Of a stretch of DNA of 64,000 bases, positions 34,576-44,742 are shown piece by piece; position 1 is the first letter of the stretch; each line of letters begins with the position of its first letter. The stretch is from Strigamia acuminata (lineage: Eukaryota; Arthropoda; Chilopoda; Geophilomorpha; Linotaeniidae). Under the pieces are notes generated by a model. The model saw nothing but the letters and a program-made list of their open reading frames with translations, searched no databases and was not told the DNA's origin. The stretch spans positions 46,198,581 through 46,262,580 of the forward strand of contig OX442314.1 in the NCBI GenBank assembly GCA_949358305.1. Direction: 5' to 3'. The translations under genes were made by a program, and so were the position numbers.

Positions 34576-35025
34576 GTCAAATTAATTAGAAGACAATTAA
34601 TTTTATCTTCTAAGTTGGTGAATATTTTGAGATCACCACAAAGTTAGGAGATAAAAAGTGTAATTTGTTATTACCGTAATAAAAATTGAAGCTGGAATGC
34701 ATAGATACATTTATTTGAGGGATTTGTGGAAAAAAGGAAGAGGAGTGGCTGGAGCAAAGTGGATTTTTCAGCTAAAAGTAGTAAAAAAAACAAATTGCTT
34801 CAATTGAAGTTGTTTTATATTATATATTAAACAATGTGGGAAAGGAATCAAGCATTAAAATTAAACTGATTTTTCTATGGTTGAATTGTTTGAGTTTGAC
34901 TATTTTATTATTTGTACCTATTATAACATTATTTCAGCATGATTAAAATTGTTCATTTTTTAATCAACTAGGTCAAAGTTTTGTCCTGCACTGTAGTAAT
35001 AAATTGGAAAATATTAATGATTTTA
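34576..35025. other. AT-rich spacer, no gene seen
   Basis: AT-rich sequence with runs of A and T and no ORF of note. A minus-strand AATAAA at about 34912-34907 could serve the ORF to its right. Confidence 0.45.
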
Positions 35026-35633
35026 CTAAAACGTTCGTGGCTTCTGGTAAACTACTGGACCAAAATTGCCACCACGGCCGAAAATTTGTTCTCTTGGAAT
35101 TTTAACGAATGAAAATTCGGCTTCAAAGCTGCAACTACTGCTCAGTTATAATCGGACTCCTCAAGAAAACAGATTTCCAACTCGGGGTCCTCATCGCAAG
35201 AAATTGCAGACGATTCCTTATTTTTATTCGCCTTAATTGCCTTTCTCGTCCTTTTCGCCTTCTTCGGAACGATAGCTTCAATTTCCTCTCTTTCCAATTC
35301 CCTGTCGTCGCTCAATCTCAAAAAATGGAGCATGAACTTGTCTTTATGCAGTTGCGCAGACGAATGAATATCAACGTAAATGTCCTTATTCTCCAATTTC
35401 ACGATGTTTCCCTTCGGTTGTGGGTTTCGTTTTCGTTTACTTATAGTCGGAGCGAATTTGTCTTCGGGTCGTTGTAGTTCGTGGCCACCGACGAGCTTGA
35501 AGTCTCGTATGTCGACGACTTGTCGTACGCCTCCTTTACTGTAATCGTTTTCATACATATTGCAGATCTCTGTTAGCTTATCGGCAAAGATTTGTCTCGA
35601 ACAGTTGAAAGATCTAGAATTTGTACGATCCAT
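35026..35633 (-). CDS. Unidentified basic/acidic protein ORF, possibly frame-broken
   Basis: A 163-codon ORF starts at ATG 35633 in a good context (AAAAATGG) and stops at 35142. It has basic clusters resembling nuclear localisation signals (KRKRNPQ near residue 87; KKAKRTRKAIKANKNK near 124-139) and an acidic end. I do not recognise the family. Just after the stop another frame stays open (about 35149-35026) and reads like the end of a real protein (SFVKIPREQIFGRGGNFGPV and so on, then TAG). A single indel, or an unseen intron, could therefore separate two parts of one gene. It could be a host gene, a retrocopy or a pseudogene. Confidence 0.4.
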
Positions 35634-35639
35634 TTTTAA

Positions 35640-37403
35640 AAAATAAATCTAAGTGAATTTTGTTTTGAACTGTAGTGTTAAATTGTTGCAAGTTGTAGTG
35701 ACCCTAGTGGTCACTAGATAAGAAGCAGAAATAAGTCCGAAAAATATCATTTTAGTTTATTTTGAGTTTTATATTTTTTATGTATGCTAACAAGGAAGTT
35801 AGACATGAGGAGAAAACCTGTGGGTGGTTGCTAGGGCAACCAGCCTATCAGCTGTTTCCAACAGGAAATGCTTCCTGAGAAGGAGGAAATTCAGCAGTCT
35901 GAAACCAACACTTGAGAGAAACACATCATGAAACTACCACTGGAAACAAACCATTCTAAGCAGTTTTGTGAACTTCAATTGAGTATTGAGACTCATTTCT
36001 TGTAATAATTCTAATTATTACAAGATATTCTTGCTGTTGATAAGCCATTCAACAGAGGGAATTCATATCTTGCTGTGAAGTATCCAGCTAGATTTCTTCT
36101 TGAGTCAACTCATCAGTGGATTTGGGATATTTCCTGTGTCAGAACACTTTCTGATTTGGGAAGCCACATTCTTGCTGTGAGGGATCCAGCTAGAATTCAT
36201 CTTGTCTCAACGACATTGTTGAGAAGAGATTGTTTAGCGAAATTAGTCGCAATTCGTCGCCACAGCGTCGGAGTTGCGAGTTAGAAGTTGCGGAATAAGT
36301 CCGGCAGATCCAGCAATTCGTCAGAATTGCGCTGGAGCTTTTCCACTGAGTTTTGAGTGACGGAATTTGTCCGTTTCGTCGAGATTCGAATGCGAAGTGT
36401 GAGTGAGAAGTTGAACGGAAATTCGTCCGGTTATGCCAGCAGATTTCAGAAGAGTTTGAGTCACGGAATTTGTCCGTGTCGCCGCTAACGAACGTCGGGA
36501 ACGAAGTACGAAGATAGGACGTCGCGATACGAACCGTGAACGTCGCCGCTACGTCGCCAGCAAAATCCATTGCGGACGTCGCCATTTTGTATTATTTTTA
36601 TCTCTTCTTTCGCTATTATTTCCTTATTTAATTTAGTAAGTCATGAATAACGTTTATCCTTAATTTCTGTATCATTTTGTATTAATATTAAGATTCTCTT
36701 TAAGAATAAATTATATTCCTTTATTTGAGAATAAGTGGTAATAATTTCTCTTATAGTAAGCTTAGTAAGTTAGAAGAATTAGTAGTATTGTTATAAGTCT
36801 AGTCTTAGCATTAGTGAGCTAGAATTATTCGAGCTCATTACAAAGTGGTTTATTAGAAATAAATCAAAGGTTTAAATGCTACAAGAATTATACGCTGAGC
36901 CATGATTGGCCGACACATAAAACGTCGAATGAACGTCGTATCGTCCATAACCGTAACGTTCTGAACAAGCGCCGTCTGGCGATGTTTTTGCGGCCGTAAC
37001 ACATATTCTCCAACAAATTTCGATGGATTTTGATGTATTTAGATGGCTTTTGATGAATTTCTCAGTGAATTGTGATGGATTTTGATGAATTTGTCAGTGA
37101 ATTGTGATGAATTTTTATTAATTTATTTATCTGCAAAATAATTGCAATTTTAAAATTGGAATTCACCGTACAATATTGTCATATTTATTTGTTTTGTTCA
37201 TTTTCTTGCCAGCTTAAATTTAGATCACTAGGCCGAGAGGGTGAGCGCGAGCGAGACCGGTCGGAACCAATCAACCAGATCAGACCAGACCAGTAATGGC
37301 GGCAACCTGAACGATCATAGTACTAATAATGCCAAATTAAGAAAAACTAGGCATCAAAAGAGCAGAAAAATTGAAAATAAAGACTGAAATGCTTGCTGAA
37401 ATG
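35640..37403. other. Intergenic region with weak repeats
   Basis: No convincing coding region. A diverged repeat of about 102 bp is seen around CTTGCTGTGA at 36069 and 36171 (each followed by ATCCAGCTAGA). A degenerate GGAATTTGTCCG motif recurs between 36280 and 36480. Near 37020-37120 a short GATGAATTT/TGATGGATTTTGATG microsatellite-like stretch occurs. Confidence 0.45.
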
Positions 37404-37599
37404 TGTAGATATGTTTTTATCACAAAGTGTTATAGTCTAAGTGTATTAATTGATGTATTGTTGACGTACGAGATTGCACAAGAATGGAGTGCAACCAATG
37501 TAGTTATTGTAATGAGAGTGTTGTTCGAGTTGGAATAAAATGCCGACATATTCATCTTGTTGATATTTCCAATGATTGAGTATTTATTCTAAACCAACA
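37404..37599 (+). repeat. 5' LTR of the complete copia element
   Basis: 196 bp with TG...CA termini, identical to 42035-42230. It contains a GGAATAAAATGCC polyadenylation-type word. It is preceded by target duplication AAATG. Confidence 0.95.
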
Positions 37600-37601
37600 A
37601 G

Positions 37602-37613
37602 TGGTAGCAGAGG
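37602..37613 (+). other. Primer-binding site, initiator Met tRNA
   Basis: TGGTAGCAGAGG starts two bases after the LTR. It is the complement of the animal initiator-tRNA-Met 3' end (CCTCTGCTACCA). Confidence 0.85.
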
Positions 37614-37759
37614 AGAGGTTTTACGATTATGGCGATGAAAGAATGAATGCTGAGTCTGGGAAAGCGCAAGTTATTAGTGTCACTAAGTTTTGAAAATATT
37701 TGGCGTGAAATTAATTCCTGTTTTGCATTTCTGTCGTCTGCTACGAGTTACGACAAGAG

Positions 37760-40700
37760 ATGGCGATGGCGGATTCATTTGTGAACGTTTCCTCCTCATC
37801 AACGACGGTCGAGAGGTTGACCGATAGGAATTATTTTCTCTGGAAGATGAGATTGCGAGCAGTATTAAAGATGAAAGGCCTATGGAAGGTGGTGATCGTG
37901 AACGACGAACCGGAGAAAGGACGGCTTGGACAGGCAAATTACGGCCAGATGAGGGCAATTTGGGAGAATTGGGAACAGAAGAATGACGAGGCCATGGGGA
38001 TCTTGATGCTGTCACTTTCAGCGGAACAAGGAGTGCGTTACAGCATGGAAACGAACGCCAAAAAGTTGTGGGAAACGATTGAGACTCACATGGGACCAAA
38101 GAACGATTTTGAAGTGGTCAAATGCGGCATAGAATTAGCGCAACTCAAGATGAACGAGAAAGAAACGATTGATACGTACATAAATCGTGCAGAGGCAATA
38201 AAGACCAAAGCATCGGAACTTGGGAAAATATATAGCAATCAGGAGATGCTAAGTTACGTAGCACGAGGGCTGCGAGTTGAATTTGAGCACAATGTGCGAA
38301 TTTTTGAGGGACAAAACAACAATTTGACTTTGAGTGAAGCTCGAACTGCTTTGAGATTTGAAGAGGAAAGACAGCGGGCAAAGAAGAAAAGTCACGACGG
38401 AAATGGAAGCGAAAATGCGTACAGAACTCGACAAAGGGGGAAATGTAACATTGAATGTTACAATTGCCACAAGATTGGACACTACGCCAAGGACTGTTGG
38501 TCCAAAAGTAAAACGGGTGATCCAACGCGCGGAAATGCAAATCCACGTGGAACCGCAACAAACACAAGGACGCCGAACAGAGGACGTGGCGGAAATAGGA
38601 CAAATGAACAGTCAGCACGAAGCGAGGTGCGACCAACACCCAAGCCACGGGAATATTCGTGTGGAGTGAGAGTTTTGGCGATTAATGAAGCTGTTGAGCG
38701 GGAAAGCGATGAGGAAACGCCGGATGAACTTGAAGACTGGCTTCTGGATTCAGGGGCAACAAGTCACATGGTATCACACAAAGATGATTTTGAGTTTTTC
38801 GAGTCATATCCGCAAAAAGTCGGACTGGCAAGTGAGGCAGAAGCGAAGTCACCAGGACGGGGGCAGATGCGTGTCACAGAAGACGTTTCGAGGAACACGT
38901 TACGTCTGAGCAACGTGCTCTATATTCCGAACCTGCAGACGAATTTACTATCTGTTCCGAAGATGGTCGATGCTGGGTTGACGGTGACGTTTACACGACA
39001 GTGCGCCAACGTGCAAGATGAAGATGGAAATCACGTGATGAGGGCACAGCGTGTTGACGATAAATTTATGATTGGGGCGATATACAATGAAGCCAACCAC
39101 ATACAACCTGTTAACGAGGTAGCGTGTACGACACAATGTTTGACACGGACTTTATGGCACCAAAGATTGGGACATCCAAACTTCAAAAATATGGAAGACA
39201 TGAAAAGTCAGAATCTTGTAATAGGATTGAATTGGGATGAAAAATTGCCAGATGAGACTTGTATGGAATGCGTGAAAGGGAAGATGACAAGGGTTCCACG
39301 ACGTGCTGTTTCATATCAACAATCCCAAGAGATAATGGAATTAATTCATGTTGATTTGATGGGGCCAATGCCCGTACCCACATTAGGGGAAGCGCGTTAT
39401 GTGCTAACTATGGTTGATGATTGTAGCCGAATGGTATTTTTGAGAGTATTGAGCACTAAAAGTGAAGCTGGGACCGCAATCAAAGACTTCGTGGCGCATA
39501 TTGAATTGCAGATGGGGCGATTGGTGAAGCGAATACGGTCGGACAATGGCGGGGAATTTTTGAATGACAGTTTGGGACAATACTTCACTCAGAAGGGGAT
39601 TTTACACGAACTGACCACCTCATACTCACCCGAGAGCAACGCGATCGCAGAACGCATGAATAGGACCGTGACAGAAGCGATGCGAACTTTATTAGTGGAC
39701 TCAAAGTTGCCACAGAAGTTTTGGGGCGAAGCTATTCTGACAGCTGCTCATTTACGCAACAGGTGCAAGACGAGTACACACGGCAAGACGCCTTACGAAC
39801 GTTGGAAGGGGAGAATACCCAACGTTAGCTACTTGAGACGCTTTGGATGCGTGGCTCACGTACTAGAACCAAAATTTCGACAAAACAAGTTGAAAGACAA
39901 AACCAGAGAAGGCATACTAGTGGGTTATTCGACTAAAAGGAAAGCCTACAGGATATTTATGCGAGACACAGGGAAAATCACAGAATCGTGTGATGTAGTT
40001 TTTGAAGAGTCACGATTGGGGAATAATCATCTTGACCGGACGGACGAATCCGAAGAACCGATGGATTTAGACGTTGTTTACGACCTTGGTGAAGCACCGC
40101 CTCAACCGATCGAACAACTTGCTCCGGATGTAGACATAGACGAACCGGACCCACCCATTGTGGCTCCAGTACCGGAACAGTTGCCCGCTCGGAGGGGAGG
40201 ACGGAGGCCGGGCGCCACCAAGGAAGTGCTAGCAGCAAACAAGCAAGCTCGTATAGACGAAACCGAAGCGAATTTGCAACAGCGAGGAGTGCGACGCTCA
40301 ACAAGGATTAGAGAGCAAGCACTGCGACAACGGGGAACGCGACAACGAGGAGCGCGACACCGAGGAGCACGACACTCAAGAAAAATCCTAGAGCAGGCAT
40401 TGATGGCGGAAATAATGTTTACACCGAACACCTATGAAGAGGCTATGGCGTCGGATGATGCAAACGAATGGCGAAAGGCCATGCAGGAAGAAATAGATTC
40501 GATGCACCAACATCAAGTTTGGAAAATAGAGCCGCGACCTAGCGATGCAAAGCCAGTTAAATCAAAATGGGTTTTTCGCATAAAGACAAATGCCGACGGC
40601 TCGATAATTCGATACAAAGCCCGACTTGTAGCGGTCGGATGCGGACAGAGACCGGGAATGGACTACGATCAGACATTCTCACCAGTGGTCAGAATAGAGT

Positions 40701-41944
40701 CATTGAGAACACTGTTGAATGTAGCAGCCAAAGAGGACTTACTTCTGGACCAGTACGATGTTAAGACAGCGTACTTACACGGGAAACTGAAGGAGAAGAT
40801 ATATATGGAGCAACCAAAGGGTTTCGAGACTGGAGAGGGCGATTGCGTATGCAGACTAGAGAAGAGTTTATATGGATTAAAGCAATCCGGGCGCTGCTGG
40901 AATGAGAAGTTGCACGAGGTACTGACAAAGTGCGGATTTGAGCGCTCACCAGACGATCCTTGCCTGTATATATGCAGAAGTGAGCGAGGCGTGATAATGA
41001 TGGGAGTTTATGTCGACGATCTCGTCACAGCCAGCTCTAGCGCTAAATTTCGAGACGAGAAAATGGCACAATTGGGGAAATTTGTCGAATTAGTTCACAT
41101 GGGTGAATTAAAGTACATTCTGGGATTAGAAATCGAACGAGACAAAAACGAAATCAGACTTTTTCAACGCAAATACGCCGAAAAGGTGCTACGACGTTTT
41201 GGTTTGGACAAATGTAATGCAAACGCCACACCGTGCGAACTGGGACTGAAACTGGAAGAGTTTGCAGATAGCCCGCCGGTGGATGCGACTTTGTATCAAG
41301 AAATAATAGGCAGCGTGATGTATTTGGCAACAAGCACACGACCTGATCTGAGTTATCCAGTCAGTTCTCTCTCGAGATTTAATAAGGATCCGAGGGAAAT
41401 CCACCTTGCTGCGGCCAAACGTTTACTGCGTTACATCCGTGGGACGCAGAACTACAAGTTGCATTACGGGAAAGAAAAATCATGCCTATACGCGCACGCC
41501 GATTCTAGCTGGGATTCGACGGCAGACGCACGGACATTTACGGGATACGTGGTCAAAGATGGAGATTCGCTAATCAATTGGAAGTGTCGAAAACAGGGCG
41601 ACGTGGCCGAATCATCATGCGAGAGCGAACTCGATGGCATTTCAGATGCGATACGAGATTTAACGTGGACGAAATCCGTTTTGAAGGACTTGGGCGCAAC
41701 ATTTAACAAAGATGTCAAACTCTACAACGACAACCAAGCGGCGGTACAGATGTTACAAGACGGAATCCAACGCGTGAGAAGCAAGTATTTGAATCGCAAA
41801 TACCACTTCATTAAGGCGAGAGTGGAGACGGACCATATACGGGTTGAGCACATCCCCGGGACGGAGATGATAGCGGACGCGCTGACCAAACCGCTCAGCG
41901 GACCGATTTTACTCAAATGTGTGCAGGGAATGGGTTTATATTGA
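37760..41944 (+). CDS. Ty1/copia Gag-Pol polyprotein
   Basis: A single uninterrupted frame of 1394 residues. Gag covers roughly 1-250 and ends with a CCHC knuckle at 233-246. Protease has DSGA at 330-333. Integrase has the HHCC region (H467, H472, C501, C504) and DDE residues D532, D595 and E631 with 35 residues between the last two. Reverse transcriptase has YVDD at 1084-1087. RNase H has the ADS motif at 1247-1249 and SCESEL further on, and the tail ADALTKPL is near the end. The order protease-integrase-RT-RNase H defines copia. All key residues are present. An Arg/Gln/Gly-rich imperfect repeat (RQRG/RHRG words, about 856-871) lies in the integrase-RT linker. Because gag and pol share one frame, the Gag excess must come from something other than frameshifting, perhaps splicing as in Drosophila copia. 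Confidence 0.96.
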   Translation: MAMADSFVNVSSSSTTVERLTDRNYFLWKMRLRAVLKMKGLWKVVIVNDEPEKGRLGQANYGQMRAIWENWEQKNDEAMGILMLSLSAEQGVRYSMETNAKKLWETIETHMGPKNDFEVVKCGIELAQLKMNEKETIDTYINRAEAIKTKASELGKIYSNQEMLSYVARGLRVEFEHNVRIFEGQNNNLTLSEARTALRFEEERQRAKKKSHDGNGSENAYRTRQRGKCNIECYNCHKIGHYAKDCWSKSKTGDPTRGNANPRGTATNTRTPNRGRGGNRTNEQSARSEVRPTPKPREYSCGVRVLAINEAVERESDEETPDELEDWLLDSGATSHMVSHKDDFEFFESYPQKVGLASEAEAKSPGRGQMRVTEDVSRNTLRLSNVLYIPNLQTNLLSVPKMVDAGLTVTFTRQCANVQDEDGNHVMRAQRVDDKFMIGAIYNEANHIQPVNEVACTTQCLTRTLWHQRLGHPNFKNMEDMKSQNLVIGLNWDEKLPDETCMECVKGKMTRVPRRAVSYQQSQEIMELIHVDLMGPMPVPTLGEARYVLTMVDDCSRMVFLRVLSTKSEAGTAIKDFVAHIELQMGRLVKRIRSDNGGEFLNDSLGQYFTQKGILHELTTSYSPESNAIAERMNRTVTEAMRTLLVDSKLPQKFWGEAILTAAHLRNRCKTSTHGKTPYERWKGRIPNVSYLRRFGCVAHVLEPKFRQNKLKDKTREGILVGYSTKRKAYRIFMRDTGKITESCDVVFEESRLGNNHLDRTDESEEPMDLDVVYDLGEAPPQPIEQLAPDVDIDEPDPPIVAPVPEQLPARRGGRRPGATKEVLAANKQARIDETEANLQQRGVRRSTRIREQALRQRGTRQRGARHRGARHSRKILEQALMAEIMFTPNTYEEAMASDDANEWRKAMQEEIDSMHQHQVWKIEPRPSDAKPVKSKWVFRIKTNADGSIIRYKARLVAVGCGQRPGMDYDQTFSPVVRIESLRTLLNVAAKEDLLLDQYDVKTAYLHGKLKEKIYMEQPKGFETGEGDCVCRLEKSLYGLKQSGRCWNEKLHEVLTKCGFERSPDDPCLYICRSERGVIMMGVYVDDLVTASSSAKFRDEKMAQLGKFVELVHMGELKYILGLEIERDKNEIRLFQRKYAEKVLRRFGLDKCNANATPCELGLKLEEFADSPPVDATLYQEIIGSVMYLATSTRPDLSYPVSSLSRFNKDPREIHLAAAKRLLRYIRGTQNYKLHYGKEKSCLYAHADSSWDSTADARTFTGYVVKDGDSLINWKCRKQGDVAESSCESELDGISDAIRDLTWTKSVLKDLGATFNKDVKLYNDNQAAVQMLQDGIQRVRSKYLNRKYHFIKARVETDHIRVEHIPGTEMIADALTKPLSGPILLKCVQGMGLY

Positions 41945-42019
41945 AGAGAAGAAAGAATTTAATTAAGTTCGATTTTTTGGGTTATTTTTGTTGTCTGTTA
42001 AATGCTGTTTACTTTGTGT

Positions 42020-42032
42020 AAAAAGAAGGGGA
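42020..42032 (+). other. Polypurine tract of the complete copia element
   Basis: AAAAAGAAGGGGA lies two bases before the 3' LTR. Confidence 0.85.
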
Positions 42033-42034
42033 TT

Positions 42035-42230
42035 TGTAGATATGTTTTTATCACAAAGTGTTATAGTCTAAGTGTATTAATTGATGTATTGTTGACGTAC
42101 GAGATTGCACAAGAATGGAGTGCAACCAATGTAGTTATTGTAATGAGAGTGTTGTTCGAGTTGGAATAAAATGCCGACATATTCATCTTGTTGATATTTC
42201 CAATGATTGAGTATTTATTCTAAACCAACA
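42035..42230 (+). repeat. 3' LTR of the complete copia element
   Basis: Identical to the 5' LTR and followed by target duplication AAATG at 42231-42235. Confidence 0.95.
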
Positions 42231-42235
42231 AAATG

Positions 42236-42857
42236 CTGAAATGTGTCCGAATCCCATGAAATGTACAACAAAATTCATCAAGAGTAAAATAATCCATCGT
42301 ATCAACAACTGAATCAAAATCAAAGCCAAGTGTATTTAAGAAGATACCATTTTAGTTTAGAAATAAAATCATGCGTTGTTCCAAATGAGAATATAGGCTT
42401 ATGTATGACTAAACAACTGATACCGAACGGGAAAAATATAGACAAATTGAAGACAAAACATCACCAACCATTGCCTGATAACAACTCGATCACACACCGA
42501 TTGGATTTCGGAAAAAAGAAGATTAACAAGGATTAGAAAAGAGATGATCGTAAAACCACGAGCGAGATGAAAGCTCCGCCATGACCATCGACCGGAGATG
42601 CCGCGATGCATTCGATTCTGCGCGAGATAGAGCAAAGCACCGTTACGAAACTGCGCGTCAATAAATGGTACAAACAGTAAATCTGAAATTGTACATCAGC
42701 TTCCACATTTGCCACCAGATTTCGCCCAAACTATTTTAAAGTATACATTTACACAGATTACATGTTGATAAATTTCTACGAAATTTGAAGAAATTGACAA
42801 CTTTAGTTGAGTTTTACGATACATTGTGCATTATTTTTCACAAATTTTTAGCTAACA
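42236..42857. other. Spacer between retroelements, no gene seen
   Basis: AT-rich sequence with short ORFs only. The start continues the interrupted target site (TGCTGAAATG lies on both sides of the copia element). Confidence 0.5.
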
Positions 42858-43139
42858 AATCCAAATGGTGTGCTTCTTTCTTTGCTGCCCATTCCAGAAC
42901 CGACAGTTCCACCAGTAAATATGAACATTCCACCGACTATACCTGCTCCACTTGTCACACCTGCAGCTACAGTTGCACCACAAACCACTGCTCAGGCTCC
43001 TGCTCCTCAGTTACCTGCTCGTGCGCCGTCACCGCCTGCTGTCGCCGGCTCAAGTGCCGTCCCTACACTTGCTCGCAGTCCACGTCCTAAGCGTACAAGA
43101 AATCCACCGGACTTTTATGGCTATCCAGTGGATAAATGA
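42858..43139 (+). pseudogene. Retroelement Pol tail fragment
   Basis: An open frame of about 90 codons encodes a Pro/Ala/Thr-rich stretch ending RPKRTRNPPDFYGYPVDK and a TGA stop. A basic-RNPP-aromatic ending like this is typical of the tail after integrase in many gypsy Pol proteins and of the integrase-RT linker of copia. Nothing catalytic remains. A pyrimidine run and CAG precede it. The stop is followed by AT-rich sequence and an AATAAA near 43420. Confidence 0.45.
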
Positions 43140-43329
43140 ATTTTGTGTGTTGTTTCTTCTTTTGTTTTTATTTGAATAATTCTTATTTCCGATTGTGTTT
43201 AAATTTAATGTTTTTATTAATCCGTTCATTACATTGTTTAATTAGTTAAATGTTTATTACTTTTCTAACTTTACTTAACCTATTGTGTTAGTCTTATTTT
43301 GTAATTGGTGTTTGTCCCAATTAGAAGGG

Positions 43330-43728
43330 ATACTGGAGTGTTCGACTCCATTGGTCAGTTTGACCATTTTGTTTTGTATGACGCGCTGACCCCAGCGCCA
43401 CTTATTTTAACTTTTCAATAAATCACTTATGTAAATTTCCCCAACCAACATGGCCGTCTTTTTGCATACTCCGACACTTCTACAATAATCAACTCAAGAA
43501 ACATAACAGATTAGTGATAACTATATCATTGTCATGTAAACCTTATTTATTGTTACTTAGTTTTCACTCACTAGAGTACTCTCTCGATGGGTAATTGTTG
43601 TGTTTTTTCTCAAGCCATGTTCTCTTTTTATGGAATAAATATCTGTTCATGTTCTTCATCTTGCTGAGTGGATTCCTTACTGCATTTGGGGCATTTAATT
43701 GTAATAATTACGATCCTGGACTCTAACA
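43330..43728 (+). repeat. Putative LTR of a second copia family (left end uncertain)
   Basis: The right end (CTCTAACA, 43728) is fixed by the initiator-Met primer site that follows. The left end cannot be fixed because no second copy is present. An AATAAATATC word lies at about 43635. Confidence 0.35.
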
Positions 43729-43729
43729 G

Positions 43730-43741
43730 TGGTAGCAGAGG
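43730..43741 (+). other. Primer-binding site, initiator Met tRNA (second copia family)
   Basis: TGGTAGCAGAGG is the same 12-base match to the initiator-tRNA-Met 3' end as at 37602, here one base after a presumed LTR end. Confidence 0.75.
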
Positions 43742-43941
43742 ATTGGAAACTCTACATTTGCCTCACGATAAGTTATTTGCATCACAAGATGCACGTCACT
43801 GTTGTTTTTCTCCTCCAAGATGGCGATGCGTTTTGCCGAGTCGAATTTTCACCATGAAACGTTTGCATTTTTAATTTGTTTTCATTGTGATTTCGTTTTG
43901 CAAGTGCTTTGAAGTACCATATTTCCTGAAACTTGGAGATT

Positions 43942-44470
43942 ATGGCCAACAAGGAGCCACACATTGATCTGTTAAACGGTGAAAATTACCGGGAATGTTT
44001 TGAAGATGCCGAGTTACTTTTGCGAAACAAAGGACTATGGAGTTTCGTAAATGGCACAGCGACCACACCTGACCCGCTAACAGCAACTGCTAAAGAAATA
44101 CGGATTTTTGCTGAACAAAAAGAGAAAGCTCGCACAGTAACAAACAATACTTGAAAATTGCAAATATGGAAACGAGCCGATATGTTAAATTTATTGGCAG
44201 GTGACCAATTAAAACTGTTGAAATAGATGCACCCAATTTATTAAGTGGTATTTAAGCAAGTAATGATTCAAAAGTATTAAAATAGCCACCATCTCGATTT
44301 AATATTCAGCAAGCATGAAAACGATGTGGAAAAAGATCTTGTTTCAATTATCAATGCAAATGCCACATTCATGAAGGAATGGGGTCTTACGGTTTGCAAG
44401 AAATGTAAATGCCACATTCATATGGGAATGCAGTCTTACAATACAAAAATATCAATTTCAAGAAATGTGA
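43942..44470 (+). pseudogene. Degenerate copia gag fragment
   Basis: From ATG 43942 the frame encodes a copia-type Gag N-terminus (a DLLNGENYRE segment then LLLRNKGLW, resembling the LTDRNYFLWKMRLR and MKGLWKVV regions of the intact element). It stops at 44154. Gag-like words continue in shifted frames with stops (for example KHENDVEKDLVSIINANATF near 44320). Together with the primer site to its left this is the 5' end of a dead element. No pol follows. Confidence 0.65.
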
Positions 44471-44524
44471 AAAGCCAAAGAAATTTATGACCAGAGCTCT
44501 CTTCTGGTTCCACCGACACATTTC

Positions 44525-44575
44525 AAATCATCAGTTCATCCAGGGGTGAGTCACCCCTGGATGAACTGATGATTT
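44525..44575. repeat. Perfect 25-bp inverted repeat with 1-nt loop
   Basis: Bases 44525-44549 are the exact reverse complement of 44551-44575, with a single G between. It would form a very stable hairpin or cruciform. It marks the left edge of the CCCGGGAATT-rich region described at 44551-58940. Confidence 0.9.
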
Positions 44576-44742
44576 CATTTTTCCCCGCCCTTTATTTTTT
44601 CCCGGAAAACAGGAAATTTTAATCCAATTTCCCGGGAATTCCCGGAAAATTTCGGGAATTCTACAAAATAAATTATTTTGTTGAATTCCCGGAATTTTCA
44701 TTTGCATTCGCATTCACGTCGTGTTATAAGTGTTATAGATGT

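Larger units (their letters stand above)
37404..42230 (+). mobile_element. Complete Ty1/copia element, 4827 bp
   Basis: Two LTRs of 196 bp (37404-37599, 42035-42230) read identically, with TG...CA ends (TGTAGATATG...AACCAACA). The element is flanked by the 5-bp target duplication AAATG (37399-37403 and 42231-42235). It contains an initiator-Met primer site, one long gag-pol ORF without interruption, and a polypurine tract. Identical LTRs and an intact ORF mean insertion was very recent and the copy may be active. Confidence 0.96.

Noticed and set aside
36190-36585. 131-codon minus ORF
   Set aside because: Low-complexity region with a recurring GGAATTTGTCCG motif; no homology and no promoter or poly(A) context.
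42333-42536. 68-codon ORF between the copia element and the Pol tail fragment
   Set aside because: Random-looking AT-rich translation; no support.
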